Counted from the stretch's first letter, positions 34,750 through 44,275 are shown. The stretch: DNA of 64,000 bases from Pedobacter kyungheensis (GCF_000812965.1 NZ_JSYN01000038.1:1-64000), one strand, 5' to 3'. Program-made: numbers and translations. Notes: generated by a model from the letters alone, not told the origin.

Positions 34750-35973
34750 ATGAAAAAAATCTTATTGAGCGTATTACTTTCTGCTCCATTGTGGGTTCTG
34801 GGGCAGGGCTTTCAGGTTAATTTACAAGGTCAGAAGCAAATTGGTATGGCAGGTGCAGGTTCTGCATTGGCTTTAGACGAGGCTTCTGTATTTTATAATC
34901 CCGGAGCAGTAACTTTCTTAGAGAAAAACTCAGTTTCAGCAGGCGTAAACCCATTGTTGTTTAAATCAGCGTTTAAACAGTCAGGTTCGGATATTACCGA
35001 AAATGTAAAGAACAAAATTGCTCCACCTTTCGAGTTTTATGCGGTTTGGGGACCGAAATCCAACAAATGGAAACTGGGTTTGGGCGTTTACACCCCTTTT
35101 GGCGGTTTGGTAGATTGGGGCGACAACTGGTCAGGTAGATATGCCCTTACCTCTTTAAACCTGAAAGCCATTTACTTTCAGCCTACGTTGAGTATTAAGA
35201 TAACCGATCGTATTGGTATTGGTGCAGGTTTTGTGTATAACCATGGCGAAGTAAATCTGCAACGCGCACTTCCTGTTAATTTCCCTGATGGCCACTCTGG
35301 TCATGCTACTTTAGAAGGTACCGGAAAAGGTTACGGCTGGAATGCGGGTTTATACATCAAAACACTCAGCAATATTTCGTTTGCTTTGGTGCACAAATCA
35401 AAAGTGGTAACCAAATTAGACAATGGATCGGCGGGGTTTGATGTGCCAAAATCGTTAACCGGTGCTTTCCCGGCAGGCAATACTTTTAATGCAGAATTAC
35501 CATTGCCGGCAACTACAAGTCTGGGGGTAGGTATTCCGCTATCGCAAAGCACTACGTTGGCTTTTGATGCCAGCTGGGTGCAATGGCATGTTTATCAGGA
35601 TTTAACTTTTAATTATGCGCAACCTGTTAACGGATCTTCGCAAACTAAATCTGCCCGTAATTACCGCGATGGTTCATCGTTTAAATTAGGGATCAATCAC
35701 CAGGCTTCAGAAAAACTGGCGCTAAGGGCAGGTGTAGGCTATGCATTCTCTCCGGTTCAGGATGGTTATGTAACACCCGAAGCACCTGATGCCGACCGTT
35801 ATATTTTAAGTGCGGGTTTAGGTTATACCCCTACCAGCCATTTCGAAGTAAATGCTTCTTTTTTCTTCGAAGATGTGAAATCGCGCAAGCAAAAGAACAT
35901 CGAAACTGGTTTAGACGGTACATTTAAGACCCTGGTTTATGCACCAGGTATTTCATTAACTTATAAATGGTAG
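34750..35973 (+). CDS. FadL/OmpP1-type outer membrane transporter
   Basis: The product has 407 residues with a signal peptide ending WVLGQ. The N-terminal hatch region carries GFQVNLQGQKQIGMAGAGSA and EASVFYNPGAVTFLEKN, the NPA-like family signature. The rest alternates beta strands and ends with an aromatic residue (ISLTYKW), as outer membrane barrels do. Family members pass long-chain fatty acids and other hydrophobic compounds across the outer membrane. The GDSL lipoprotein gene begins 12 bases later, suggesting lipid ester hydrolysis coupled to uptake. Confidence 0.88.
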   Translation: MKKILLSVLLSAPLWVLGQGFQVNLQGQKQIGMAGAGSALALDEASVFYNPGAVTFLEKNSVSAGVNPLLFKSAFKQSGSDITENVKNKIAPPFEFYAVWGPKSNKWKLGLGVYTPFGGLVDWGDNWSGRYALTSLNLKAIYFQPTLSIKITDRIGIGAGFVYNHGEVNLQRALPVNFPDGHSGHATLEGTGKGYGWNAGLYIKTLSNISFALVHKSKVVTKLDNGSAGFDVPKSLTGAFPAGNTFNAELPLPATTSLGVGIPLSQSTTLAFDASWVQWHVYQDLTFNYAQPVNGSSQTKSARNYRDGSSFKLGINHQASEKLALRAGVGYAFSPVQDGYVTPEAPDADRYILSAGLGYTPTSHFEVNASFFFEDVKSRKQKNIETGLDGTFKTLVYAPGISLTYKW

Positions 35974-35985
35974 GAGAGATTATAA

Positions 35986-37275
35986 ATGAAAAGATATATA
36001 TTAAATAGTTTCATTGCTGCTGCCATCCTTTTTACAGCAGCCTGTAAACCCGAAATAGAAACACCTGCAGGTTCAACCGCAGGACAAGCTAATTTTAGCA
36101 AATATATTGCCGTTGGTAACTCTTTAACTTCGGGGTATGCAGATGGTGGATTATACCTGGAAGGGCAAAAAGTGGCTTACCCGAACTTAATCGCAGCTAA
36201 AATGGCCACAGTGGGTGGAGGTGCCTTTACCTCACCGTTTTTTACTGAGGAGCATTCAAATGGTTCAGGCTATCTTGCTTTAACCGCACTCGTTAATGGT
36301 ACACCAACGCTAACACCTGTTGCAGATAAACTGGCTTACAGAGATGCAGCAAAACATCTGGATAAATACAGTGGTGAAGTTCAAAACCTGGGTATTCCGG
36401 GTATGCGTCTCGATTTATCTTTCGATCCAACTTTAACTTTCAGTGCTGCCAACCCTTTCTTTGAGCGTTTACTGGCTGATGCACAGGTAGGCAAAACCAA
36501 TTATTTTCAGTTTATTCAGGGCAGAAATCATACCTTTTTCTCGCTTTGGCTAGGTAATAATGATGTATTGGGATATGCCTTAAATGGTGCAGTTGCAGTT
36601 ACTGGCGATCCAACAACTACCTTAACCGATAAAGTTACTTTTGCATCATTGTACACAAATATGTTGAATGTTTTAACTGCAAACGGCCAAAAAGGTATTG
36701 TAGCTACCATTCCGGATGTAACGGCTATTCCTTATTTTAATACTGTAACAGTACCAGCTTTATTGGCTGCTGCAAAAGCCATTAATCCGGCTGCTACAGC
36801 AGTATATATCCAAACAGGAACAGGTACAGTCAGGGCAGCAACTTCCGAAGATTTAATTCGCTTACCATTTCAGTCTGCCGGTTTATTCGGTCAGGGTACC
36901 ATTCCTTATGGTTTACATCCGTTAAACCCAATTGCAAACAACTGGGTGCTTGATAAAGACGAAGTAATTAAAATTAAAGATTACGTAAATAGCTATAACA
37001 GCAGCATTAAATCGTTAGCTACCAGCAAAGGTTTAGCCATTGCAGATACTTATGATTATTTTAATCAGGTTAAAACAGGTTTGAATATTCAGGGGGTAGG
37101 TATTAATGCCGCATTTATTAGTGGTGGCGCCTTTTCTTTGGATGGAATTCATTTAACCCCACGCGGAAATGCTGTAATTGCCAATGTATTTATTGAGGCA
37201 ATAAATTCCAAATATGGTGCTACTATTCCAACTGTTGATATTACTCAGTATAGAGGGGTGAAGTTCCCGAATTAA
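35986..37275 (+). CDS. GDSL/SGNH-family lipoprotein, putative lipase or esterase
   Basis: The product has 429 residues. The lipobox is FTAAC (Cys20). SGNH blocks are visible: YIAVGNSLTSGYADG (Ser of a GNSL variant of GDSL), NLGIPGMRLD (Gly), SLWLGNNDVLG (Asn) and SLDGIHLTPRGNAVIAN (Asp and His). All catalytic positions are therefore present. It is probably displayed at the cell surface and translated together with the FadL-type porin upstream, which would take up released fatty acids. Confidence 0.85.
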   Translation: MKRYILNSFIAAAILFTAACKPEIETPAGSTAGQANFSKYIAVGNSLTSGYADGGLYLEGQKVAYPNLIAAKMATVGGGAFTSPFFTEEHSNGSGYLALTALVNGTPTLTPVADKLAYRDAAKHLDKYSGEVQNLGIPGMRLDLSFDPTLTFSAANPFFERLLADAQVGKTNYFQFIQGRNHTFFSLWLGNNDVLGYALNGAVAVTGDPTTTLTDKVTFASLYTNMLNVLTANGQKGIVATIPDVTAIPYFNTVTVPALLAAAKAINPAATAVYIQTGTGTVRAATSEDLIRLPFQSAGLFGQGTIPYGLHPLNPIANNWVLDKDEVIKIKDYVNSYNSSIKSLATSKGLAIADTYDYFNQVKTGLNIQGVGINAAFISGGAFSLDGIHLTPRGNAVIANVFIEAINSKYGATIPTVDITQYRGVKFPN

Positions 37276-37316
37276 TTAAGTGGATTACACAGAGAAAAAG
37301 GCTATCTTCTAATAGA

Positions 37317-37386
37317 TTGTCATCCTGAGCCTGTCGAAGGACTTGTCTAAACATCTTAAAGCGTTTCGACAAGCTCAACCTGACAA
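37317..37386. repeat. GTCATCCTGAGC-type intergenic inverted repeat
   Basis: TGTCATCCTGAGCCTGTCGA at 37318-37337 pairs imperfectly with the arm TTTCGACAAGCTCAACCTGACA ending at 37385. From memory this sequence type is a frequent dispersed intergenic repeat in Bacteroidota. It could serve as a terminator for both convergent neighbours. Confidence 0.75.
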
Positions 37387-37410
37387 ACTCATTTAGACTT
37401 TCTTTATAAG

Positions 37411-38355
37411 TTAGCCTTTTTTGTTAATCAGTTTTTCGTTGATCAACTGAAGCACTTTCTCCTTTTCATCAGGCTCGAACCAGTTAATTTCCTCATCTCT
37501 TCTAAACCAGGTTAGCTGACGTTTGGCAAAACGGCGGGTATTTTGCTTAATGGCTGCAATGGCCGCGTCTAAAGAAATTGTTCCGTCTAAATAGTCGAAA
37601 ATTTCGCTGTAACCAACTGTGTTAAGCGCGTTGTATTTCCTGAAATCTACTAGTCTCTTCACTTCATTTAAAAGCCCCATATCGATCATTTGGTCTACCC
37701 GGCGGTTAATTCTGTCGTACAAAACTGCCCTGTCGGTATTTAGCCCAATTTTAACAATGTTAAATGGCCGTTCTTTTTTAGTGGCCGAGAGCATAGCAGA
37801 AAGTTTCTGGCCGGTAGATAAAAACACTTCCAGCCCTCTGATCATGCGCTGCGGATTTTGCTGATCTACCTTTGCAAAATATTCGGGATCTGCCTCGGCC
37901 AGCTGTTGCTGAATGGTTGTGATGCCTTCCGTTTCGAATTGATTATTCAGTTTTTCACGGATGGCCAGATCAATTTCGGGCATTTCGTCTAAACCGTTAA
38001 TTAAGGCATTGATATAAAGGCCCGAACCGCCAACCATAATAGCTATGTCGTGATTTTCGAAAATCTGATCCAGTACTTGTAAACCTTCAACTTCAAAATC
38101 ACCAGTGCTAAACAGTTGAGCAACCGAATGTGAGTTAATGAAATGATGTTTAGCTGCGGCTAGTTCCGTTGCATCGGGCTTGGCGGTACCAATTTCCATC
38201 TCCCTGAAAAACTGACGTGAATCGGCAGAAATAATTTCAGTACCAAAATGTTGTGCCAGCTGAATAGCCAAAGCAGTTTTACCAATTGCAGTAGGACCTA
38301 CAACAGAGATTAAAGTTTTCGTTTTTTGATCGGTGCTACTTGCGGCAGACATCAT
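37411..38355 (-). CDS. miaA: tRNA dimethylallyltransferase
   Basis: The product has 314 residues. The P-loop GPTAIGKTALAIQLA, the DSRQFFREMEIGTAKP segment and GGSGLYINALINGLDE are characteristic. It transfers dimethylallyl to A37 of tRNAs reading UNN codons. Length is normal. It has its own promoter region, since the gene upstream on the same strand ends in a terminator. Confidence 0.95.
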   Translation of the reverse strand: MMSAASSTDQKTKTLISVVGPTAIGKTALAIQLAQHFGTEIISADSRQFFREMEIGTAKPDATELAAAKHHFINSHSVAQLFSTGDFEVEGLQVLDQIFENHDIAIMVGGSGLYINALINGLDEMPEIDLAIREKLNNQFETEGITTIQQQLAEADPEYFAKVDQQNPQRMIRGLEVFLSTGQKLSAMLSATKKERPFNIVKIGLNTDRAVLYDRINRRVDQMIDMGLLNEVKRLVDFRKYNALNTVGYSEIFDYLDGTISLDAAIAAIKQNTRRFAKRQLTWFRRDEEINWFEPDEKEKVLQLINEKLINKKG

Positions 38356-38370
38356 GTTTTTAAAATGAAA

Positions 38371-38395
38371 AAGTCAGATGTTATACACCTGACTT
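38371..38395 (-). terminator. Terminator of the PRiA4b-type gene
   Basis: On the minus strand AAGTCAG (38395-38389) pairs with CTGACTT (38377-38371), followed by a T tract reading toward miaA. Confidence 0.7.
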
Positions 38396-38422
38396 GATAT
38401 GTTTTAGATTTTATTGAACAAA

Positions 38423-39073
38423 TTAATAATCATCTTTGTGATTATCATCATCGTAATTGTCGTTGTCAGAAAACTCATCTCCAAATTCGTCCTCTTCGTT
38501 TTCTTCATCTTCATCGCGTTCTTCTTCGTTAATACCCATATCGCCCATGGCTTCCAGCTCGTCGGTATCTTCAGGTACAAAATTCATTTCGTTTAAGAAA
38601 TCGAATTCACCTGCAGCAGCACCAGCGGCTAAACCGGGATCGGCAACGGGAGCATTGCTGCTTTCGAAAATTTTAGGCGCTTCGCCGGTACTTTTGGCTA
38701 AAAACGGATATTCGATATTCGGATCGGCATCTAAAATAATTTTAACCAGTTCCACGTGGAAATCGTACGGACGATCGAAGTTATAGATGTAATAAAACTT
38801 TTGGTGTGGATCTTCAATAAAACCGCTTAATTTCGAATTTTCCATTAAAACTACACGGTCTTTTTTACGCTCGCTTGGTAAATAGGCAATTTCATCACCC
38901 TTTAACCAATTGTCGGTACTTACATAAAAAGACGAAGATTTTTCGGCATTGTAACCTGTAGATCTGTGAATAGCCTTGTGCAGGTCTTCAAATGTCTGAT
39001 TTGATTTAATGTCGATCTCTCTCACAACATCATCATAATCTTCGAAAGTAATTCTAAATTTATAAATAGCCAT
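38423..39073 (-). CDS. PRiA4b ORF-3-like (IS1096 passenger family) protein with acidic tail
   Basis: The product has 216 residues. Residues 1-120 match the PRiA4b/IS1096 passenger-type fold (KFRITFEDYDDVVREIDIKS, FYYIYNFDRPYDFHVELVKI), a beta-grasp-like domain of unknown role. The last 60 residues are almost all Asp, Glu and Asn. In Bacteroidota the family is a stable chromosomal gene, usually beside miaA, and not a sign of a mobile element. The acidic tail could be a protein-protein contact or a DNA mimic; neither is shown. Confidence 0.75.
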   Translation of the reverse strand: MAIYKFRITFEDYDDVVREIDIKSNQTFEDLHKAIHRSTGYNAEKSSSFYVSTDNWLKGDEIAYLPSERKKDRVVLMENSKLSGFIEDPHQKFYYIYNFDRPYDFHVELVKIILDADPNIEYPFLAKSTGEAPKIFESSNAPVADPGLAAGAAAGEFDFLNEMNFVPEDTDELEAMGDMGINEEERDEDEENEEDEFGDEFSDNDNYDDDNHKDDY

Positions 39074-39175
39074 TATTGTATTTTGGAACCGTAAAAATAA
39101 AGTTAATTTGCATTACCACAAAACATCAAACGTCACAAAACAAGGTAAGAGGGGATGATTTAGGCAATTAAATGA

Positions 39176-40579
39176 TTATTTAACAGGATTTAATCCCATT
39201 TGTTTTGCCTGATCGAGCATAAAGTTAAACGCTTCGTTGTAATCGTTTGTGATTTCTCCCTCCAGTATGGCTTCGCGGATTGCATTTTTAATTAACCCTA
39301 CTTCTTTACCGGCGCTTAGCCCAAAAGTTTCCATAATATCGTTGCCTGTAATGGGAGGTTGCCAGTTTCTGATTTTATCGCGTTCTTCTACATCTTTGAG
39401 CTTTTGTTTAACCAGTTCAAAGTTGTTGCGGTATTTGGTTTTTTTATACTCGTTTTTGGTGGTCACATCGGCATTGCATAACAACATCAGGCTTTCTATT
39501 TCCTCTCCGGCATCGAAAAGCAATCTTCTTACGGCAGAGTCGGTAACGGTTTCCTGGGCCAGTACGATGGGGCGTAAATGCAGTTGAACGAGTTTTTGCA
39601 CATACTTCATCTTTTCGTTTAAAGGAAGCTTTAACTGTGCAAAGATTTTGGGTACCATGCGTGCACCCTTATCTTCATGACCGTGGAAAGTCCAGCCGTG
39701 ACCTTCTTCAAAACGTTTGGTTGCTGGTTTGGCAATATCGTGTAAAATAGCTGCCCAGCGTAGCCATAGGTCGTCGGTATCGGCGCAGATATTATCCAGT
39801 ACCTCTAATGTATGGTAAAAATTATCTTTATGGCCTTTACCTTTTATAATTTCCACTCCATAAAGCTGTGCCATTTGTGGGAAAATGATCTGCAGTAAGC
39901 CGGTATCAAAAAGGTGTTTAAAACCGATAGAAGGTTTTGGTGATAAAATGATTTTATTCATTTCGTCGGTTATCCTTTCTTTAGATACAATGCTGATGCG
40001 TTGTTTCTGCGATTTGATAGCATTTATGGCAGCCTCATCTATACTGAAGTTAAGCTGTGTGGCAAAACGGATGGCACGCATCATGCGCAGGGGATCGTCT
40101 GAAAACGTAATCTCCGGATCGAGTGGGGTGCGGATCAGCTTGTTTTCCAGATCTTGCATGCCGTTAAAAGGATCGAGCAGCTCACCAAAATTACCGGCAT
40201 TCAGGTTAATGGCCAGGGCATTGATGGTAAAATCGCGACGTAACTGATCGTCTGCTAAAGTACCATCTTCAACAATAGGTTTACGCGAATCAGATCGATA
40301 AGATTCTTTTCTTGCCCCAACAAATTCTACCTCTAAATCCTGGTATTTAATGTTGGCAGTACCAAAGTTTTTAAATACAGCCACTTTGGTGTTTAATTTT
40401 CTGCCTACAGCCTCGGCATACTCAATGCCACTGCCTACCACCACTACATCGATATCTTTTGATGGCCGGTTTAAAAAGATATCGCGAACAAAACCGCCGA
40501 TAACATAAGCTTCGGTATTGTGCTTATCGGCTATTGATGATAAGGTTTTAAAAATCGGGTTTTGTAGGTGTTGCTGCAT
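39176..40579 (-). CDS. cca: CCA tRNA nucleotidyltransferase with HD domain
   Basis: The product has 467 residues from the ATG at 40579; a TTG seven codons upstream is the alternative. The nucleotidyltransferase core is AYVIGGFVRDIFLNRPSKDI with the DxD pair, followed by FVGARKESYR and RRDFTINALA. The HD domain (HDIAKPATKRFEEGHGWTFH) is at about 270-320. The enzyme adds or repairs the tRNA CCA end. This matters here, since several tRNA genes in the window do not encode CCA. Confidence 0.93.
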   Translation of the reverse strand: MQQHLQNPIFKTLSSIADKHNTEAYVIGGFVRDIFLNRPSKDIDVVVVGSGIEYAEAVGRKLNTKVAVFKNFGTANIKYQDLEVEFVGARKESYRSDSRKPIVEDGTLADDQLRRDFTINALAINLNAGNFGELLDPFNGMQDLENKLIRTPLDPEITFSDDPLRMMRAIRFATQLNFSIDEAAINAIKSQKQRISIVSKERITDEMNKIILSPKPSIGFKHLFDTGLLQIIFPQMAQLYGVEIIKGKGHKDNFYHTLEVLDNICADTDDLWLRWAAILHDIAKPATKRFEEGHGWTFHGHEDKGARMVPKIFAQLKLPLNEKMKYVQKLVQLHLRPIVLAQETVTDSAVRRLLFDAGEEIESLMLLCNADVTTKNEYKKTKYRNNFELVKQKLKDVEERDKIRNWQPPITGNDIMETFGLSAGKEVGLIKNAIREAILEGEITNDYNEAFNFMLDQAKQMGLNPVK

Positions 40580-40682
40580 GCAGTTGATAATAGTACTCAA
40601 CCCAAATTCCGGAAAATATAAGGCATATAGCCGGCACTTTCAGGTATGGGTATAATGGTAATGAATTACAAAAGTAATAAAA

Positions 40683-41249
40683 TTACTTTCTAATAAACTC
40701 AAACTGTCCGGATGGACCCAGTTTAACAATGGTTGACGGTTTTTTATTAGTCCGGTTTTCCTGTTCAAAGTCTACCACATAATCAACTGCCTCCAGTATC
40801 TCGGGGGCAATGTCATCAAAGAATTTAGGTGATGGCTGACCGCTTAAATTAGCTGAGGTAGAAACAATCGGTTTTCTGAAACGCTGAATAAGGGGGGTAC
40901 AGAAATCGTGTTTTGCGATCCTGATCCCTACGCTTCCATCTGCATTAATCACATTAGGAGCCAGGTTTTTTGCGCCTGAGAAAATTACGGTTAAAGGGTT
41001 TTCTGCATATTCAATCAGATCGTAGGCAACATCTGGTATCTCGGTCACATAGCTTTGTAACTTGCTATCTACATCCAATAAAACAATCAGGCTCTTTTCT
41101 GCCGGACGGTTTTTGATTTTCAATACTTTATCAACCGCTTCGGGATTGCTGGCATCGCAGCCTAAACCCCAGATCGTATCGGTTGGATACAGGATAACCC
41201 CGCCTGATTTCAAAACTTCTAAAGCCTTATTAATTTCGTCTCTAAGCAT
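40683..41249 (-). CDS. tsaC: Threonylcarbamoyl-AMP synthase (TsaC/Sua5/YwlC)
   Basis: The product has 188 residues. The signature GGVILYPTDTIWGLGCDA and KIKNRPAEKSLIVLL, then STSANLSGQPSPKFFDDI, identify the family. It makes threonylcarbamoyl-AMP from threonine, bicarbonate and ATP for the t6A37 modification of ANN-reading tRNAs. It is the short form without the Sua5 C-terminal domain. With miaA and cca, it makes three tRNA maturation genes within 4 kb on one strand. Confidence 0.93.
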   Translation of the reverse strand: MLRDEINKALEVLKSGGVILYPTDTIWGLGCDASNPEAVDKVLKIKNRPAEKSLIVLLDVDSKLQSYVTEIPDVAYDLIEYAENPLTVIFSGAKNLAPNVINADGSVGIRIAKHDFCTPLIQRFRKPIVSTSANLSGQPSPKFFDDIAPEILEAVDYVVDFEQENRTNKKPSTIVKLGPSGQFEFIRK

Positions 41250-41461
41250 GTTGCAAAGGTATTTATAAATAGGAAGTTAAATTATGTTAATGTTTATTTT
41301 TTTTAAGCCTGCAATATTTAATTTTATAGCCATTTTCCGAATCGAAATTTTAATGAGGTTTCATAGAAATCAAATGGATTTGTAAAATTTATATCAACCG
41401 TAACCTTTTCATTTTAAAATTGTTATATTTATTACAGGTTATTTACATAAAAAAACGCACG

Positions 41462-42022
41462 ATGAAAACATTTCAAAAATTATTAATGCTTTTTACAGTG
41501 GTATTGGCATTAGCTGGATGTAGCACACTCCGCACCGCATCCGATTACGATAAAAACGTAGATTTAAATAGTTATAAAACTTATAATTTTTACGATAAAG
41601 GTATTGCGAGGGTTAAATTAAATAACCTCGACAAGCGCCGTTTAATGGCGGCTGTTGAAGCCGAAATGAATGCCAAAGGATTTACCAAAGCCGATAAACC
41701 CGATTTATTGGTAAACCTGGTTGTGGTTGCCAGAGAAAAAACTGACGTTTATGGTCCTGCCTACTACGGTGGATGGGGTTGGGGCGGCGGCTGGGGCTGG
41801 CGCGGCGGTTGGGGTGGCTGGGGTGGCCCAAGCTACGTAAACCAATACATAGAAGGTACCATCATTATCGATTTCTTAGATCCTGCTAAAAAGATTTTAT
41901 TCTGGCACGGACAGGGAAGTGGCTTTAACTTAGATAATTTTAGCAAACGCGAACAACGCCTGTATACCGGTGTTAAAGAAATATTGGCTCAATATCCACC
42001 AAATATGGTAGCGGCAAGATAA
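41462..42022 (+). CDS. DUF4136 lipoprotein
   Basis: The product has 186 residues from the ATG at 41462. The lipobox is LALAGC. The DUF4136 pattern is clear: SDYDKNVDLNSYKTYNFYD near the start, AVEAEMNAKGFTKADKPDLL in the middle, and a closing segment with YTGVKEILAQYPP. A Gly/Trp/Arg-rich loop (YGGWGWGGGWGW and onward) interrupts the domain. It is probably an outer-membrane lipoprotein. Function is unknown. Confidence 0.85.
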   Translation: MKTFQKLLMLFTVVLALAGCSTLRTASDYDKNVDLNSYKTYNFYDKGIARVKLNNLDKRRLMAAVEAEMNAKGFTKADKPDLLVNLVVVAREKTDVYGPAYYGGWGWGGGWGWRGGWGGWGGPSYVNQYIEGTIIIDFLDPAKKILFWHGQGSGFNLDNFSKREQRLYTGVKEILAQYPPNMVAAR

Positions 42023-42029
42023 GCCTTAA

Positions 42030-43238
42030 TTATTGGCTAAACATATTTAAATAGCAATCCATTAATTGCTGCGTAACTACAGGGCTGTTGAATTTTTGAA
42101 CAAATTCCAGCCCTTTTGCTTTCATTTCTTTTTGTAACTGCGGCGATTCAATAATCCTGTTGATGGCTTTGGCTAATGCACCGGCATCGTTAGGTGAAAC
42201 ATATAAACTATTTGGTCCGCCGGCCTCTTCTAAACATGAGCCTGTTGCCGCTACAACCGGTACAGCCGAGTACAAAGCTTCGATAATGGGAATGCCAAAG
42301 CCTTCGTAAAATGAAGGATAAGCAAAAACATCGGCCATTTGGTATATGCCCGGTAAATCGGCAAATGGAATATTTTGTAAAAATAGAACCCTGTTTTTTA
42401 AACCGAGTCGTTCAATCTCTTGCTCAACTGTTTTAAAATAAGGCGTATGCTTGCCAATTACCACCAGTTTGTAGGCTTCATCTACCTCTTTTAAAGCCTG
42501 TACAACCAGTTTCAGGTTTTTACGCGCTTCAATCGTGCCTACGCTAAGGATAAATTTCTCAGGTAGTTTATAAGTGGCTTTAATGCGGCTTAGGTTTTCT
42601 TTTGCAAAAGGGCTTTTAAAACTATCATCGCAGCTTTGGTAAATCACTGTAATTTTAGCGGGGTCAATGCCATATAAATCAACAATATCTGCCTTTGTCT
42701 TTTCGCTGATGGCGATAATTTGATTGGCACGTTCGCAGGCCGATCTGCTTTTCCATTCGTAAAGCTTACGATCAATAAATTTGTAATACTGCGGGAAACG
42801 CAAGAAAATTAAATCGTGTATGGTAACAACCGATTTAATGCGCGTATGCTGTATCGCTAACGGAATTTCGTGACTTAAGCCGTGAAAAATCTGAACACCG
42901 TCCTGATTAAGATCTTTCAGAATGTTCAGGCTTCGCCATAAAAACGGACCCGTTTTAGGGAGTTTTAATTCGATGTTTGGCTGCTCAAAAAAAGCATCGA
43001 TCTGTTTGGCAGCTTTAACTTTTGGCGTGTAAACCAAATATTGATTGTCCGGAAACTGATTCGCCAGCTGCTCAATTAAAGAACGGCTGTAATTACCAAG
43101 TCCGGTTAAGTTATTGGCTGCACGCTTGCCGTCGAATCCAATTTTAAGCTTAAAGCTTAAAGCCGAAAGACCAAAGCTTGATTGATCAAGTTCAGTACTT
43201 TCGGCTTTTTGAGTTTGTGTTTCGCTTTCAGCTTTCAC
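42030..43238 (-). CDS. GT4-family glycosyltransferase with a repeat-encoded N-terminus
   Basis: The product has 402 residues if translation begins at GTG 43238. The family core starts at residue about 32, KIGFDGKRAANNLTGLGNYS, the usual N-terminus. Other landmarks are VTIHDLIFLRFP, SVGTIEARKNL and the donor-site Glu pair in YEGFGIPIIEA. It transfers a sugar from a nucleotide sugar to an unknown acceptor. The expected ATG before KIGFDGKR is CTT, and the preceding 31 codons consist of AAAGC-type repeat DNA. A repeat therefore seems to have replaced the original start. Confidence 0.82.
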   Translation of the reverse strand: MKAESETQTQKAESTELDQSSFGLSALSFKLKIGFDGKRAANNLTGLGNYSRSLIEQLANQFPDNQYLVYTPKVKAAKQIDAFFEQPNIELKLPKTGPFLWRSLNILKDLNQDGVQIFHGLSHEIPLAIQHTRIKSVVTIHDLIFLRFPQYYKFIDRKLYEWKSRSACERANQIIAISEKTKADIVDLYGIDPAKITVIYQSCDDSFKSPFAKENLSRIKATYKLPEKFILSVGTIEARKNLKLVVQALKEVDEAYKLVVIGKHTPYFKTVEQEIERLGLKNRVLFLQNIPFADLPGIYQMADVFAYPSFYEGFGIPIIEALYSAVPVVAATGSCLEEAGGPNSLYVSPNDAGALAKAINRIIESPQLQKEMKAKGLEFVQKFNSPVVTQQLMDCYLNMFSQ

Positions 43239-43253
43239 CTTTTTGCTTTCAGC
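43142..43253 (-). repeat. AAAGACTAAAGC-family repeat between dapD and the glycosyltransferase (copy D)
   Basis: On the minus strand, starting at the dapD stop codon, come AGCTGAAAGCAAAAAGGTGA, further AAAGCTGAAAGC words, and finally CTTTGGTCTTTCGGC and TTAAGCTTTAAGCTT. It spans the start of the glycosyltransferase frame. The words and the position after a stop codon match copies A, B, C and E. Confidence 0.7.
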
Positions 43254-44072
43254 TTAAACTGCCACATTATTTTCTCTCAACGCGTCGTTAAGCGAAGTTT
43301 TCTTATCTGTACTTTCTTTACGTTTACCGATAATTAAAGCACATGGCACCTGGAATTCGCCTGCAGGGAATTTTTTGGTATAGCTACCCGGAATTACTAC
43401 CGAACGTGCAGGTACAATACCTTTATATTCAACCGGGGTTGGACCGGTAACATCAATAATTTTGGTTGAAGCAGTTAATACTACGTTAGCACCCAGTACA
43501 GCTTCTCTTTCTACTTTAACACCTTCTACAACAATTGCTCTCGAACCTAAGAAAGCATCATCTTCGATAATTACCGGTGCAGCCTGAACGGGTTCTAAAA
43601 CACCACCAATACCCACACCACCGCTTAAGTGAACGCGTTTACCAATTTGTGCGCAAGAACCTACAGTAGCCCAGGTATCAACCATAGTACCTTCGTCTAC
43701 ATAGGCACCAATGTTAACGTAAGATGGCATCATGATCACACCAGGGGCTAAGAACGAACCGTAACGGGCGCTTGCCATAGGCACTACACGTACACCGGTT
43801 GTTTTATAGTCTGTTTTTAATTCCATTTTATCATGGTAAACAAATGGACCGTTTTTAATTTCTTTCATCTCGCGAATCGGGAAATATAAAATAACCGCTT
43901 TCTTTACCCACTCATTAATGCCCCATGAGTTTAAAACTGGCTCAGCAACGCGGATTTCGCCTTTATCTAATCCCATAATTACGGCTTCGATGGCTTCGCA
44001 ATAGTTGCTATATTTTAAAAGGGTTCTGTCTTCCCAGGCGGCTTCAATTAATTTCTTTAAATCTGAATACAT
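43254..44072 (-). CDS. dapD: Tetrahydrodipicolinate N-succinyltransferase
   Basis: The product has 272 residues. The N-terminal helical part is followed by a left-handed beta helix with hexapeptide turns (GSCAQIGKRVHLSGGVGIGG, EDDAFLGSRAIVVEGVKVER). The end has VIPGSYTKKFPAGEFQVPCA. It catalyses the succinyl-CoA-dependent step of lysine and meso-diaminopimelate synthesis, so it feeds peptidoglycan. Length and motifs are standard. Its stop codon abuts a repeat. Confidence 0.95.
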   Translation of the reverse strand: MYSDLKKLIEAAWEDRTLLKYSNYCEAIEAVIMGLDKGEIRVAEPVLNSWGINEWVKKAVILYFPIREMKEIKNGPFVYHDKMELKTDYKTTGVRVVPMASARYGSFLAPGVIMMPSYVNIGAYVDEGTMVDTWATVGSCAQIGKRVHLSGGVGIGGVLEPVQAAPVIIEDDAFLGSRAIVVEGVKVEREAVLGANVVLTASTKIIDVTGPTPVEYKGIVPARSVVIPGSYTKKFPAGEFQVPCALIIGKRKESTDKKTSLNDALRENNVAV

Positions 44073-44147
44073 GATGTTTTTAAATTTTACGCAAAATAAG
44101 TCAATTTTTGTTTATTAAAGGGCTAATTGTTTAAATTGTTTTGGTCT

Positions 44148-44275
44148 TTGGTTAACTGGTTAATTGTTTAAATCGGTTAACTGCTGGATTAAGCTCGATA
44201 CAATTAACCGGTTAACCAGTTTGTACAATTAACCAACGTAGCGATTTACCAGTTTATACAGTTAACCGAATTGCG
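44148..44275. repeat. GGTTAACTGGTTAATTG-type repeat upstream of hslR
   Basis: Words GGTTAACTGGTTAATTG, GGTTAACTGCTGG, then on the other strand CAATTAACCGGTTAACCAG and CAATTAACC recur, so two halves can pair. It fills most of the 218-base gap between the divergent dapD and hslR genes. Confidence 0.7.

Noticed and set aside
38423..39073. Mobile element passenger gene (IS1096 TnpR-like)
   Set aside because: The domain name comes from a mobile element, but no transposase or terminal repeats are nearby, and the gene seems to be a normal chromosomal gene in this phylum.
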